Positions 47,479-59,971 of a stretch of DNA of 64,000 bases are shown here, in pieces. The stretch is from Xanthoparmelia taractica (Eukaryota; Ascomycota; Lecanoromycetes; Lecanorales; Parmeliaceae): positions 1 to 64,000 of the forward strand of contig JANQBS010000199.1 of NCBI GenBank assembly GCA_033085395.1. Direction: 5' to 3'. The first letter of the stretch is position 1. Each line of letters starts with the position of its first letter. A program made the translations under genes and the position numbers. The notes beneath the pieces are model-generated. The model was not told where the DNA came from, made no database searches, and saw only the letters and a program-made list of their open reading frames with translations.

Positions 47479-49327
47479 AAAGCTTCGTGGCCCGCACCAG
47501 GTAGCATATGGAAAAGGCTATGCGAGATGGTTGTCTATAAAGGCGAAGGGTCGCATCGAAGCGGTGAGGAAATCAGGATAGCACGCGCCAGCGATGAAGA
47601 AAATTAATTGAACAATCGTTAATGACAAACCTAGTGCTCCAAGCAGAAACTTATTTCACCCTTTCATAGATCACAGTACAAGAAGTCGCGGAATACACGC
47701 GCGAAGATTCACTGATTTCTATTGCCTGGGTTGTAAAAGGGGTGAAAAACCCCTGGACCAGAAGGGGGTCTCCCAAGCAGCAAATTGAGCGCCGCATCAA
47801 TCTCTTTTCCTTTGGAGAAAATAACCACCCTGACACTCTCACCTCTTCCAAGTCCATACATTGACCAATCCACCTTTACCTTGAGCGAGTGGATAAACCT
47901 ACAACCAGAGGTGTGATGAAACGTTTTGGTCGCCCACTTTACCACACTACGTTCGAACTTCAACCTAAGGCGATTACAGATCTGGAACAATCTCTAATAG
48001 AGCTCGTGATCCTCATCCTCAGCATGCTCGGTCAGCTCAAGCTTTTCAATCCGTGGACATGCCCGAGTCTTCTTCGCCACCTAGGTCATCCGAGCGGGAA
48101 TGAAAGAATTGCTTGCGCAAAGGCTATTCACACAGCTGGCGCTCTGGGAACTCGGTTGTTATAAGCACACGCGTTGTGGATGACATGTACGGTTGTAGGA
48201 GAATGGCGCTCAGGGAAGGTGATTGATTGACTCGATGTAGTTTCGAGAATATGGTAAAGACTCAAGTAAATACCCAAAAATGGTTGATGGGTCAACTTTC
48301 CAAGGTAGGCCGAACCTTTTACCGTAACACTTACGAGGCCAAGGCTATCGATCCCATCAGCGGACCAGAGTTGGACAACTGCGGTTGATAGGTTGATTCG
48401 TGGAGTGTTGTCGATTGGGAGTTTGATGAATCATGTGGCTTAGAGGATAAGATAATTTGCGAGGGCTGAAGGGCCTCGTAAAGCTGGGTGGGCGGAGTGT
48501 CTTGGATAGCCGCTATACACGAGGCCAGGGCAGTAGGCTAGGTACGTGGCCAGGCGGACTTTACAGATACCTGATACCTGCCGTGGGAGACCATTACCAT
48601 TGGATTCCCGCTCACGACTCCTTCAAGGTTTGGGCGCCTCTTCTTTCCCCGGGGAATATGTAGGCTGTAAGATTTAGGACAATGCTGCATTGTGACATAG
48701 GACGAGAAGAGCAGTGGAAACGCGGCCGGGAAGACAAAGGGTCGACTGCGGGATGCTGCTAGAGATCGCTTGTAAATGCAGCCTTTCGAAGGAGTATTCT
48801 AGACGCTACTCAAAGACTATTACTGGAAAACTTATGCAGCTAGCGCTTTTGATGAATCAACGTTGGTGCTGGGATTAATGGATGTTATCAGGTACTATAC
48901 TTAGAAGGGCGAACCATAATCATGATGGAAGACGGAAGATGGAGCTGGCCTCCCCTTCATGTGGTAGATTTTGAGCAGAGCCAGCCTCTTCGCCAGGCTT
49001 GTCTCAGCCTGATACCGGCCAAGCATGCATGCTGCAGTCATCCCACCATGATTCTGCATATGCGATGTCAGAAGACTATGCCAATAGACCCGCATACCAA
49101 ACAAATTGCCGTCGACTGGTTCAGTCAACAGACATTTCTGACTTTGCTAAGCTAGTTCAGCTTTCACGCCCCGCCGATTTGTTCATGTTACAGCCCTTCT
49201 CCTACGCATCACTTTGGATTTTATCGATAAAGACGATGACAACGCTGGCCAGTATGAAAGTGGCAAACCTTCGATCATCAAATGCTCATAATATCGCTCG
49301 GTTGAAATTCCCCAGGAAGTAGCATCT
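47479..49327. other. Intergenic, no gene seen
   Basis: Several ORFs of 60-107 codons on both strands overlap and have no recognisable domains. I see no clear structure. Confidence 0.5.
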
Positions 49328-51577
49328 TTAACCAGATTTCACATCGCGATCACCTTTGACTAATTCGTATCCACGATCTTCGGCACTGACTAATTCCACA
49401 GAACCGTCTTCTCTACACTTGAGTTGGACCCGTATACCACTCGCACATCTATCTTTATGGTCGGCCACCCAGACTGAGTCGCTCTTTCCGTGCGCCACGA
49501 CCACCTTGTTGGCGAGCCCCTTTCCACCCATCGAGCTGGCAATGATCACGCATTTCAAATCATTGTAGTCAAATAGGGGCAGGTTAGCCCAGCAGCGGGT
49601 CCTAAACATTTCTTCAATGAGTATCAAAATCAAGAGCAAGTTGAAAGCGAACAGCGAGTACACGTAGCCTCGAGTACCGACTAGAACCGCTCCAACGGTG
49701 AGGCTTCCGGTTGTTACTGTGGAGGAATCCTCGTAATGAAGAACCAATTGAGCGCTCGCAAAAGCCAAAAGAGAGTCATCGATAAGAGATTTGAGGCCTT
49801 GCTCAATACTGTACTCGTTGATGGAGGCATTCCTGGTAGTGTCCGGGCTGGAGAAATCGGAACTAAAGTCGGTGATATTCCAGTCCTGATATCGCGTAGT
49901 GTTGTCATAGTATAGGATCTCGTTCTGAATGAGCGAGAGAAACATTTCTCCGAGGCTGGATGTGTGTAATGACGTGTCTAGCACTGAGAGGTCGTTCAAT
50001 TGACGCAAAGCTCGTGTTGCGATATTGCCTAACCCAGGTTGCCCATGTGCAGTGTAGTTACCGCAGCCTGTAGTCAAATTTTCAAGGCTTGCGAGCGTAT
50101 CTGGGAGACTATGGCATCTCCACGCTGTAAAGGTCGTATCGGGGCGGGCTGTGGGATCCATGTCTGGAGCAGGACCCGCACGCTGCACTGTGACGACGGA
50201 TGTGGATAGGTTGACGCTGATGTCGAACAAAGTCGGAATGAACGTAACAGTGCATTGGGTTTGGTTAAGGGTTAGATAGTTTCCGCCCTGGGAATTCCCA
50301 GTAGCAATCATCACAGTCCCTTTGCCTGTTGAATCAAGATCGGGATGGGCGTTGATGGAGACAACATTAGCATCGTCATTGGCACTATATTGTAATTGCC
50401 AATAAATTTCTCCGTCTATGAGAGTGCCAGGGTTAGCGTTCCTTTTTCCATGCGCAAAACTAACAAGGAGCGGCCTTCAAGAGCCTTGTACTCTCGACAA
50501 TACTTCCCAACCCGCAAGGCGGTCCAGAACAGGAAGAAATGTGGGGGAGATGTACATACCAGGTGTAGCACCTTTTGCCCAGTAGATGTTTGGGATGTAT
50601 GGGGGTTGTTGTTGAGCGACGTCTGTGGCGGGCGTTATGCTCCACTGAGAACTTGCATTGAAACTGCAAATGACGCTGGCATTATAGCCAATCTCCTGAT
50701 ATTGGTACAGCATTGGATACCGATATCCCTTGCCGAATGATTGCGCCAGGCCTAGAGATGACCCTACGCCGTATGAGCGTGTGCTGTAAGTATATCCAGT
50801 CTTGTCGCTCCGCGGACGTTTGCCATGGGCGTCTTTGTCATATATGACTCCAGCGGCGGTGGTGATCATTGAGTTCCCTCTGTCATAAGCCGGGGTATAG
50901 GAAAAAGTTCCCAAAGGAGAGCGAGTCACATTCTGTGGAGCAATTGGTGTCCATGTCTGGTTCCAGGCTTGCCCGTACGGATCAGGTGCATAGAAAGGCA
51001 CGGGAATGTCCGCAGTGATGTTCGTTGAGACTAGGTTGGGCGTGAGGGCACCTGTCCACAGAGAACCCACCCCAAGCGTGAGCGCCCAGACAACGGTCAA
51101 GGGCGCCAACATATTGAAGGGTAAAGCCAGGTCTATGCTCTTGTTTGAAATTGCTCTCCACAATTTGAGGCGGTCGAGGGTTGGAGCCCATTGTGTCAAG
51201 AGTATTCTCGTCGAAAAGTTGATTACTGATGTTAAGACATAAAGATGTGCGAAACCGAAGACGCTAGTCAACAGACTCAGACTAGCTTGGACAGACGATC
51301 TGTGTGTGGACACGAAGTCGTAAAAATCATTGTCGATAAACGGAGGTTGGTCAATGCCATACAGAATTATGGCTGAGAGAACTGTTGTTATGATCAGGCC
51401 CGGGACTGGTAGTATTTTGCCAAAGAACGATTGCTTTCCAACGGCAATTCCCTGCGGCATGTTCCAGCCAGTCTGGGCCTTGTGGTATTGCCAAGAATGC
51501 ATGTACCGCTGAAACCATGGTTTCGATTTGTATCCTTTCGTATGGTCACATAAGGCTTCTCCAAGGTCATCAGCCAT
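49328..51577 (-). CDS. Fungal multi-pass membrane protein, 701 aa, unknown function
   Basis: Exon 1 is 51577-50560 and exon 2 is 50415-49328; the 144-nt intron (GTATGT..CTAAC..CATAG) joins KGATP to DGEIYWQLQYSANDD. Three TM helices lie near the N-terminus (about 57-75, 96-120 and 149-177). A large, probably extracytoplasmic domain of about 400 residues follows with many N-glycosylation sequons (NITA, NQTW, NVTR, NATS-type) and the CTVTFIPTLFDISVNLS block. A fourth TM helix sits at about 595-620, followed by a cytoplasmic tail of about 80 residues. This matches a widespread but uncharacterised family of ascomycete plasma-membrane or wall-sensing-like proteins. I know no tested function. Confidence 0.85.
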
Positions 51578-52403
51578 TTCGAAGAGCTAGCTGACAGCTC
51601 CCTGTTGCTTCACCGTTGTCAGTGTAGAGAAAGCATGAGGTCCGGGAAGGCTGCGTATTAGTCGATGACCTTGAAAAGGCGAAGGATAGACAAGTATTTA
51701 AAAGGTGTGGGAAGGACATGATGAGAAGGCTGAGAGGCTCGAGCGCCGAACTGCATAGTATCCAATCTAATATGTGATCTCAATAATGCTTGCTCAACTA
51801 TATGATACAGACATTAGACTACGGCCCACTGCATCATTCTGCATCATTCTTCCGATAAGTAAGTACGACTTTGCAAATATAGGGCAGCACAAAGCTATTG
51901 CTTGGATCAATGGAGCTGCAGAAAATCAAGTGGAGGCTGTGTACATGTTGCGGCACTGCCACTAGCGAGGCGGGTAATCGCTGTAGTTTGAAGTGATTGG
52001 ATTCACCCTCTTGTCGAGAAGGACGCGATCCAGCTTATCGATTCCGAACCTTTTTCGTCGTGGAAGCGTTATAACTGGCGTCCTCTATCATTGGCTTATT
52101 ACTGATGTATCTAGATTCTATCTAGTGATCTGCTTCACCTGATATCCATGAGCACCGTCAATCATGATCAGCTGGCCTCCGAAGAGACAGGCTGGATGTC
52201 TTCAACGGAACAATCCGCTCTACACAGCACTTTACAATATCTCTTCCTCGCTCTTACCATTGACTTCCAGCTTCCCCCCAATCTCGCCATCCACACCTCT
52301 CCCACCCATCGGATCTTTCATCCCCACAGCCTCATCAACCTCTAACATTTGCGAGGTTAGCGGGGCCCTCAAATATTGCGGATCCCACAACTGCAATGGA
52401 CGG
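51578..52403. other. Intergenic, no gene seen
   Basis: Short ORFs on the plus strand at 51774-51965 and 52148-52496; the latter partly shadows the AIG2-like gene. A CAT TCT GCATCATTCT direct duplication occurs at about 51830-51849. Confidence 0.5.
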
Positions 52404-52986
52404 TCAAAACCCACCCTCATACTCCTTGTCGTAGCCAATCCATCTTCCCATCTTTTCACTCGTAAACTCCTCAAAGTCCCACTCTCCATCTTCTAAATAG
52501 CTGATATCTTCGGCCCATACATAGGTCTCTGCCTCCTTTTCTTCTCCCTCATTTCCTGTCTCGTCTAACAGATTCAGGCGCAGCCGGATTCTTTCATACT
52601 GGCTACCCTCAAAGAGGTCGAGGCGCTGCTGGTCATTACTGGTGAGACCTCGTACGTAAGTACCCCTCACGCACGCTCCAGGCTTACTGGATGGAATTAT
52701 GGCCGGGTAATCACAATCGCGAATACGGCGGCGTGTGAATTTTGGAAGGATCGCAGGTTTTATGATAAGTCGAGATATCTGGAATGGGGTCGGCTTGGTG
52801 GTGCCGTAGATAACACGGTAAAGGACTTGGGGCGCCATCTATCAAGGCTGTAAGCTCTGCTGTGAGATAAGAGATTGGAGTAAATAGGCCTACTAAGGTT
52901 CCTATTTTTGAAGAGATTTAGCATACCCTCGAGAAACAATCAGAGCGCGGAGCCTTACCATAGAAGAAGGCGCTCTGATCTGCCAT
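52404..52986 (-). CDS. AIG2-like / gamma-glutamylcyclotransferase-fold protein with microexon, 156 aa
   Basis: Exons 52986-52959 (28 nt), 52901-52894 (8 nt) and 52838-52404. The frame from 52838 alone (MAPQVLYRVIYG) lacks the fold's first strand. Splicing GTAAGG..AATAG and GTAGGC..GATAG around the 8-nt exon GAACCTTA yields MADQSAFFYGTLMAPQVLYR, exactly the YGTL motif that binds substrate in GGCT-fold proteins. Other acceptors upstream of GATAG lead into TGA or TAG, so this join is the only open one. Later family motifs are DCDYPAIIPS, VRGTYVRGL and RLDLFEGSQYERIR, the last with the likely catalytic glutamate. Members act on gamma-glutamyl or related amides, but fungal AIG2-like proteins are untested. 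It is probably cytosolic. Confidence 0.85.
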
Positions 52987-53352
52987 GGCGATTGTGAGCA
53001 GACTGGTGTCATTGGAAGGTTTCCAATCGGTACAGTTGTGTTACCTGCGATTACTCGTAGATTCTCGGAAATAAATTATACTTGTGGTTCGCTTAGCTTG
53101 ACCCCCACATGCCCCACTACCTGGCCCTAATTAAGCCCTCATTGAGTGAATCTGGTTAGATCAGGGTTGAACTGGGCAGTGAAGGGTGAACTAACTCTAT
53201 CTCCGGACGTGCGCTAGAGTCGTCAGGGGCGTTCTTTGACTGCCTTTTTATGCTACCGGAACATATTGTAAAACTCCTACTCCTTTACCTGACCTAAATC
53301 CATTCTCTTTATGCCAGTCAATCCTCCGGTCTTCGGATAGGGCAGCAGCATA
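52987..53352. other. Spacer between AIG2-like gene and transposon nest
   Basis: It holds the AIG2-like promoter and ends at the TA target site of the Tc1 element (53351-53352). A short minus-strand frame (end of 53430-53248) crosses into the element and is not supported. Confidence 0.5.
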
Positions 53353-53412
53353 CGGAGGATGGCGCAAAAAGTCCTGGACATGCCAAGCCCTTGGCATTCT
53401 TGTAGGGCTGAC
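53353..53412 (+). repeat. Left terminal inverted repeat, Tc1 element
   Basis: 60-bp TIR pairing with 55027-55086; inner palindrome at 53381-53396. Confidence 0.92.
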
Positions 53413-53699
53413 TCCAAATTTCTCACACATCTATCAATGCTGTGCATAAGGTATCTGTGCTTTATATACAAATTTCTATGTATGCGATATCCTTTCTGCA
53501 CGTCTCGGCAATCATGTTTCGAGATCCTTGGAGATTTTTGATTTTTTTTTTGTTAATGCTGAGTATACTTGCGATGGGAAAAAGAGGGAGAATATAGTAC
53601 AAATATAGCTTCCTTAGGGCCAATACTCTCTATTCTTTTCATATTCTTTAAGATATCTAATGCCCAGAGTATCAATTATGACGATGGTACACGTTTGTA

Positions 53700-54985
53700 A
53701 GCACTTGCTCTGGCCGAGACTAAAATTGCTTTCAAAATAATCACTGCAATAACTTAAATTTCTCGTTAAACTATTACTCGTCTTCAAAAGCAAGTCAAGG
53801 ATCGAGGATACAATCCAGAATAGTCAAAGAAACTTCTTCTTCACTACGTTACAGATAAGTCAAGATCCGGTCGTTCTATAGTTATTACCTCGAAGATTGA
53901 GAATACTATTTTAGCTGCTATTCGAAAGGATCGCTATAGGCGTGAGAAAACGTCATATATGTTGGCTGCTAAGCAAGGTCTATGCTCGTTAACTATTCTC
54001 AACGTCCTTCATCGAAACAATTTCCAGCCCTGCAAAACAACTAAAAAGCCGTTACTAATAGAGGCTATAATGAAAGCTCGATATTAATTCGCTTTACGAT
54101 ATTAGAATTGAACTGTGGAATACTGGAAACGAGTGATTTGGACTAACGAAACGAGTGTTCTCTTGAATTCGAGACGGGGAAAGATTAGATCATAGCGTCA
54201 ACCTAATAAGGTTTTTGTTAAGTCTACTATGCGTCGACGTTTTGTTAATGCTATGGAGTTCATGTTTTGAGGCTATTCCTCGTACGATAAGAAAGATTCT
54301 TGTTATATCTGAAAGAAGAAAACCACAGTCGAAAAGAAGAAAATGAAGGCTGACCTAGCTAAGATCAATAAGGCTCTGAAATCGAAGGCCAAAGAAGCTT
54401 GGGAGTTGAAAACAGGAATGCGTTATATGGGACTTCGGAACCTATCTGAAAAGCAGCCTAAATGAAAGTTCACTGTAGAGACTGAAAAGTGCGTTATTAC
54501 GAGAAATAAGGGGGGAATTAACTAATATCACTATTAAAAGAAGATACTAATTTCTAAGCTTCTTAAGTTCGCTTAAGAATGCAAGTTATCTCGGTCTGAC
54601 ATTATGATGATAAAAGATATGGCCTCGGCACATGCCTCCAAATGGCAAGAATTAGTCTTTCTAGAATTCGGAATCGTACGTCTACTATGATATGGGAATT
54701 TACCAGATCTCAACATGATTGAGTCTTATTGACCCTGAATAAAGCGGGAAATCATTAAAAACGATGCATTAAGGACTCGAAAAGAGACCACAAAGACTTG
54801 AAAGAAGTGCTGAAAGAATCTTTCTCAGAGTCGGATTCAGAGGTGGATTAAGCGTATATCGAGGCATATTGCGGAGGTTATTCGTTTGAAAGGGGGCAAC
54901 GAGTATCGGGAGGGTCGTGAAGGAGGCGATATACGTCCTTATAACTCAGTCGAGCGTGCTCAGCAGTATATTCGTAGCTATATAA
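53700..54985 (+). pseudogene. Tc1-type transposase, inactivated by RIP
   Basis: One reading frame runs through the region with more than ten stops. All are TAA, TAG or TGA codons reachable by C-to-T or G-to-A from CAA, CAG, CGA or TGG. Recognisable parts: the HTH region (SRSGRSIVITSK, IRKDRY), VEYWKRVIWTNETSVL, where the first catalytic aspartate of the DDE/D triad reads asparagine (GAC to AAC), SAHASKWQELVFLEFGIV, and LPDLNMIES with the third acidic site. IRLKGGNEYREGREGG forms the C-terminus. The pattern shows RIP, not random decay, as the cause of death. Confidence 0.88.
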
Positions 54986-55026
54986 GGCAGCAGCCCATAA
55001 AATGAAGATATTCAAAGAATTTGACT

Positions 55027-55086
55027 GTCAGCCCTACAAGAATGCCAAGGGCTTGGCATGTCCAGGACTTTTTGCGCTATTCTCCG
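55027..55086 (-). repeat. Right terminal inverted repeat, Tc1 element
   Basis: Inverted partner of 53353-53412; followed by the TA duplication. Confidence 0.92.
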
Positions 55087-55105
55087 TAGCTAGGCCAGTA
55101 TATAC

Positions 55106-55390
55106 TATTGCAATGACTAATTTGCAGGCAGCGGGAAAGCTATAACTAAGTAGAAATACTGTTTAATGATTGGCTAAGGCTAGCTAATTGATCTAATTGA
55201 TTAGGTCTTAAGAATATAAGAAAGAAAGCACATGAAGGCGGTTATAAATTAGTCTATATACTCGCCGAGAAGATTTCATTAGATTCGCTATTATTCGCTA
55301 TCTCTATTTATAGAACGCTAACTAAATTAGAGAATTCTTCCCCGCTGGAATTAACTAGAAATCGAGCGAAATAATTATCTAATATTAATA
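55106..55390 (-). repeat. 3' LTR of the copia element
   Basis: 285 bp, the same length as the partner LTR. It is RIP-mutated mainly in its inner two thirds (toward 55390) and better preserved at its outer end. Confidence 0.9.
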
Positions 55391-58300
55391 CTTTCTCTTT
55401 ATTATTTTATTTATTTAAAACGAACTTAAGACTATATAGATCGAGTAACTATCTATCTCGCTGATACGTCTACGTAGTAAGCGATTTAGTTAGTATATTA
55501 GCTACTTGATCGGCGATAAACATGAAATCAAGTTTAATTAATTTATTCTCGTAGATCTAGCGTATATAGTGATACTAAATATTAATGTGCTTAATTCTTT
55601 AATAATATTTAAGGTTCTTGACGAGAGCTAGACTGGTCTTGTTATTATCAAGTAGCTATATGAGAGCGTTCTTAGAGTTTCGATAGAATAGTTCTTTTAA
55701 TTAACGAGTTGTTTATATAATAATCTTTGCGGTCTTAGTAAGTGCTATATACTTAGCTTTAGTAGTAGATATAGCTATATCGCGTTACTTCTTGCTGATT
55801 CAAATGTATACGGCTTAACCTCGCAATAAGACGTGACTATAGATGGATTTACGATTTAATTTATTATCGCTATAGACTGAGTTAGAGTAGGTTACTAAAT
55901 TATCGTCTCGGCGAAAGTATAGTCTATATTTAACTATTTCGATCACGTATCTAAGTACGCGATTAAGTGTATTTATATAGCGTATAGTTAAATTATAATA
56001 ATATTAACTTAGCTTTTTAATAACGAAGGTTAAGTTAGAACGTATTTTAGTTATAAGATATATAAGGCTTTTAATTCGTTTTTAATATCTTCGCTAATTA
56101 ACTTATTTTTTTTTAGATCGAGCGAGTTAAATAGACTTATATTTATCGATTGAAGTACTAATTGAAATGCACTGCTTTATATTATATTACTAAAGTATCT
56201 TTCTAGCGTACTGCGACTGCTTAATTATTAGCGTATTCTTGATTTGATAAGTTTAAATACTTAATATTCTTTTTATTAACTTAGAGTTCTTTATCTTAAA
56301 GACTTACTTAATCTAATTCTTAATTCGAGTTATAAGTACTTTAATTTTAATAAGTATAAGAATATTATTAATATAGAGATTAATAATAGTTAACTCGCTT
56401 TTAGTAATTTAAATAAAGATATATTTATCTAAAGAAATAACCTTAAAACCTATCTTTCTAAGTATCTCACTGAATTTTTAATTTTAAGTACGCATTAACT
56501 ATTTAAGATTATATAAACTCTTTAATAGCTATAATTTATTTTCTTTAATATCTAACGAGATAGAAAAACCCTATAAAAAGATTATATAAATTACCTCTCG
56601 TAGAATACTATTAAGATATACGTTATTTATATTTAATTAATAATATCGTAGTCCTAGAAGTACTGCGAGCGTAAATAGTAATTATAGAGATTTAATGAGA
56701 GTAAACGTTTTATTAAAATCGATATTAGTTATTTAAGTAAAGCCTCGAGCGATTAATCTAACTTTATACTTATCGATAATCTTATCGAGATTATATTTAA
56801 TCTTATAGACTTACTTATATATAATTAATTTACGTCTCGCTAAGATCTAAATAATTTTTTATATGCTATTAATTATATAGATCGTAAATTTAGTAATTAT
56901 AACTATAATTTATTCTCGTGAGTTAGATTTATTAATAACTTCTTTATATATAAGCGACTCGATCTTTAATAACTTATAGGCGAGATATGCTCTTAATTTG
57001 CCGAATTCTTTAAAGAATTTCTAGCTTATAATCTTCTTTTTGATGCGGGCTGGCCTATTAAATATTGCTATTAATTTAATAGATCATTTATTAAAGACTC
57101 TAGTTCTGGGGTTAAATGCTAATATAATAATTAAAGTATTTGAGATTAATAATTTATAAGTCGCTGAAATCTTTTCTTTATTAAGTATTTTAATAACGAG
57201 AACTCTTAATATTAAGAGAGGTTTAACTAAAGAGTTACTCTTATTTTACTAATTCTATTACGAATTATTTTCGATATTTAAATTCTTCTACGAGAAATCT
57301 TTCTCTAATTCGAGTTCGCTTAAAGATATATTTTATTTATTTATTAATAGCGACGTGACGTGGCCTTTAGACTATATATTATTATTCTAATCGTCGTTAT
57401 CGCTAGATATAGTATTATTTAAGATATCTAAAATCTTATTAGATATCTCGATATAATTAAGATTTATAACTAAGATATTCGCTCGTAATTAGTCGAATTT
57501 CGAAAGTAGACCTTTAGATAGTAGTTTTAGACCTTTACGATCCTTATAAAACTTTATATTTATAGATTACTCGAATCGATTTTTATTCGGCCTATATACA
57601 CGGTATTAAGTACTCGAATAATATTTAGTATAGATCTCTAGATAGTTCACGGTGTTTAGCTTAATGTCTCGTTGCTTCTTAGCTAGAAATACTCTATATA
57701 TATACTTAAATATCCTCTCTTTGCTAAGATCTAATTTCTTCTTAAATTATAGCTTATTCGATAACTTACTCCCTCTGTTTCTCTACGGTAATCGATTATA
57801 TATATAATATATATATATTACGACCTTCGCTTAGAAGATTAATAATAGTTCGAACTAAATTAGCATCGATCTAATGAGCGTGATCACGGTTCTATTAAAT
57901 CGTTCGAAAATCTTATTCTAATATACGATATACGTGCTCGTAGACTTTATCGTTATATTTATATTCAGTAGTTCTTTTCGAGTAGCTTAATACTTCTTCG
58001 CGTTATTCGTTCTAATAGTTATTATTAATATATAGCCTTTTATTAATAGTAGTCTAATGTTATTTAGAAGAAATTTATAAACACTCGTCTTCGTAACGAG
58101 TGAGCGAAGAAATACTCGTTTAATCGCCTTATTAATTAATAATATAAATAGAGTGTATCTCTCTATAATACTTTTAATTGAAAATAATTCTCAAAAGTTC
58201 GTATAAAGCCTCACTTCGAATATCGTTATCTTGATCTTAGACTCGCGATTAATCGTTCTAATTATCTTTAAGACGTTATATATCTTATATTCGAAATTCG

Positions 58301-59971
58301 TTAATACGTTAAAAGTCTTTATATCGCTCGTATACTAATATAGATCTTTTAGTCGATATACGTTCGCATAGTCAAGTCGTTTATATACGAGTTCGAATAT
58401 CTTTCTAGGCGACTTATTTATAATTAAGGTTCTAGTTAATACTAATTTCTTACTTACTTGCTTCTATATCGCTAATTCTTAATTCGCTAATTTCTAAGTT
58501 ATAAACGCTCGATTTAATGCGTAATTCGTGAGTTCGTATAGATCGTTCGACACGTAACCTTATACGACGATTCTATTAATCTATTTGTCAACGATTTTGA
58601 CACTCTATTCTTTAAAAATTACTATATATCCTCGTCGATTCAAGGCGATAATAAATAATAAATTAACACTTATTTTAGATATATAGATTACGTCCCTTAT
58701 AATCTAAATATAACGTTTAATCTTTATCTAAATATCTTCTTATTTAGTAATTAATAACTTATTCTAATTATCGAATTTAATTAATTTATCGTAGAATATA
58801 AACCTAGTAAATAATTCGCGCTAAGACGTTATATATCGGGTTGCTTCTAAGTCGATAAGTTATTTTATAATTTTTTTATACTTATATAGAATTATTTAGA
58901 CTCGTTTCTTCGATAATTTAGATAAATTTTTATTCTAATTCTTAGTAGTAACTGCTATTTTATCCTTACGCCTCGCGAACTAATCTTATATCTTATTCGA
59001 GGTCTTTCGATTATTCTTGAGCCTTGAATTCTTATTCGTATCGTTCTTGCTAGGGTTAATACACTTAGATTTATAGTAATCTCTCTCACCGTAGTTATAG
59101 CACTTAATAGCTAACTTATTAGTACCTTGAGATCGTTCTCGCTAATCTTATTTGCCACGATCTTCTCTTACTATATTCGCGTCTTCTTTAAACTTACGAA
59201 TATTCTATTTTACGCTTTTAAGCTATTCGACTATTAAGGCTAATATTAATATATCTACTTAATCGAGTGTGAATTTAACTATTATATATTTCTCTCTCTA
59301 ATACGCGTTTATAATTATCGTAGCACGACTAATTTCTAAAGGCCTAGTCTTCGGGGCGAGATTATAGATCTCGTCGCTAAGTTACTTCAGGGTTGAAATT
59401 ATCTAATTAATAAATTCATTACTTTTCTTAATATAGTTATAGAAACGTTATAATATCGTTATAAGCCGTCTCTTCTCACTTATATTATAAATACGTCGCA
59501 ATTCGTCTTAAATATTCTTCGCACGCTTTAAATAAGCTATATACGTCTATTAAGAGTTCTTAATATTATTCGCTAATAGAGTGACGATTTATTAATTTAA
59601 AATTATTTAATTTTTAGTCTCCTTCCTTATTATTAAACGAAAAAAACTTCTTAATATTATTTCTTATATTTCTCGTTCTCGTAGAAATCTCTTATAAGTC
59701 TAGGCCTACGTGTGATAGTTATAGCTCTTTAATATTCTTAAACGGGCGTGACTAGGCTTTAAAAGAATCTTATCGAGATTTGTTAGATTTATCTCGAGTA
59801 GAGAATCATAAATATCGTTTAAGTCCTTCTTCTTATTCTAAAGGTCTTTCTATTTATTCGAGATTAATATCGCTATTCTCTCTTCAGCGAATATCTTATT
59901 ATCTTATTCTATTATAATAGTGATATAGATAATTAATACTGAGTTAATTTAGGCTGATTGGGCTTATAATC
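55391..59971 (-). pseudogene. Copia gag-pol remnant, heavily RIP-mutated
   Basis: No open frame of note. In the gag zinc knuckle (59,057-59,110, minus) KCYNYGERDYYKSKC is readable; the second cysteine reads tyrosine (TGC to TAC) and the histidine reads tyrosine (CAC to TAC). At 55,736-55,800 IAISTTKAKYIAL corresponds to the copia RNase H block STTEAEYIAL, with glutamates changed to lysine. Integrase and reverse transcriptase must lie between but I could not read clean motifs. Confidence 0.8.

Larger units (their letters stand above)
53353..55086 (+). mobile_element. Tc1/mariner-type transposon, complete ends, RIP-inactivated
   Basis: Terminal inverted repeats of 60 bp (53353-53412 and 55027-55086) differ at two positions, both G/A. 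Both ends start CGGAG(G/A)AT(G/A)GCGC. TA flanks both ends (53351-53352 and 55087-55088), the Tc1/mariner target duplication. Each TIR contains the palindrome TGCCAAGCCCTTGGCA. Element length is 1734 bp. The enclosed transposase is broken by many stops, so it cannot move itself. The intact ends could in principle still be recognised by a transposase from elsewhere. Confidence 0.92.

Noticed and set aside
52404..52838. 144-aa AIG2-like protein starting at 52838
   Set aside because: It misses the conserved YGTL strand, which two upstream exons supply.
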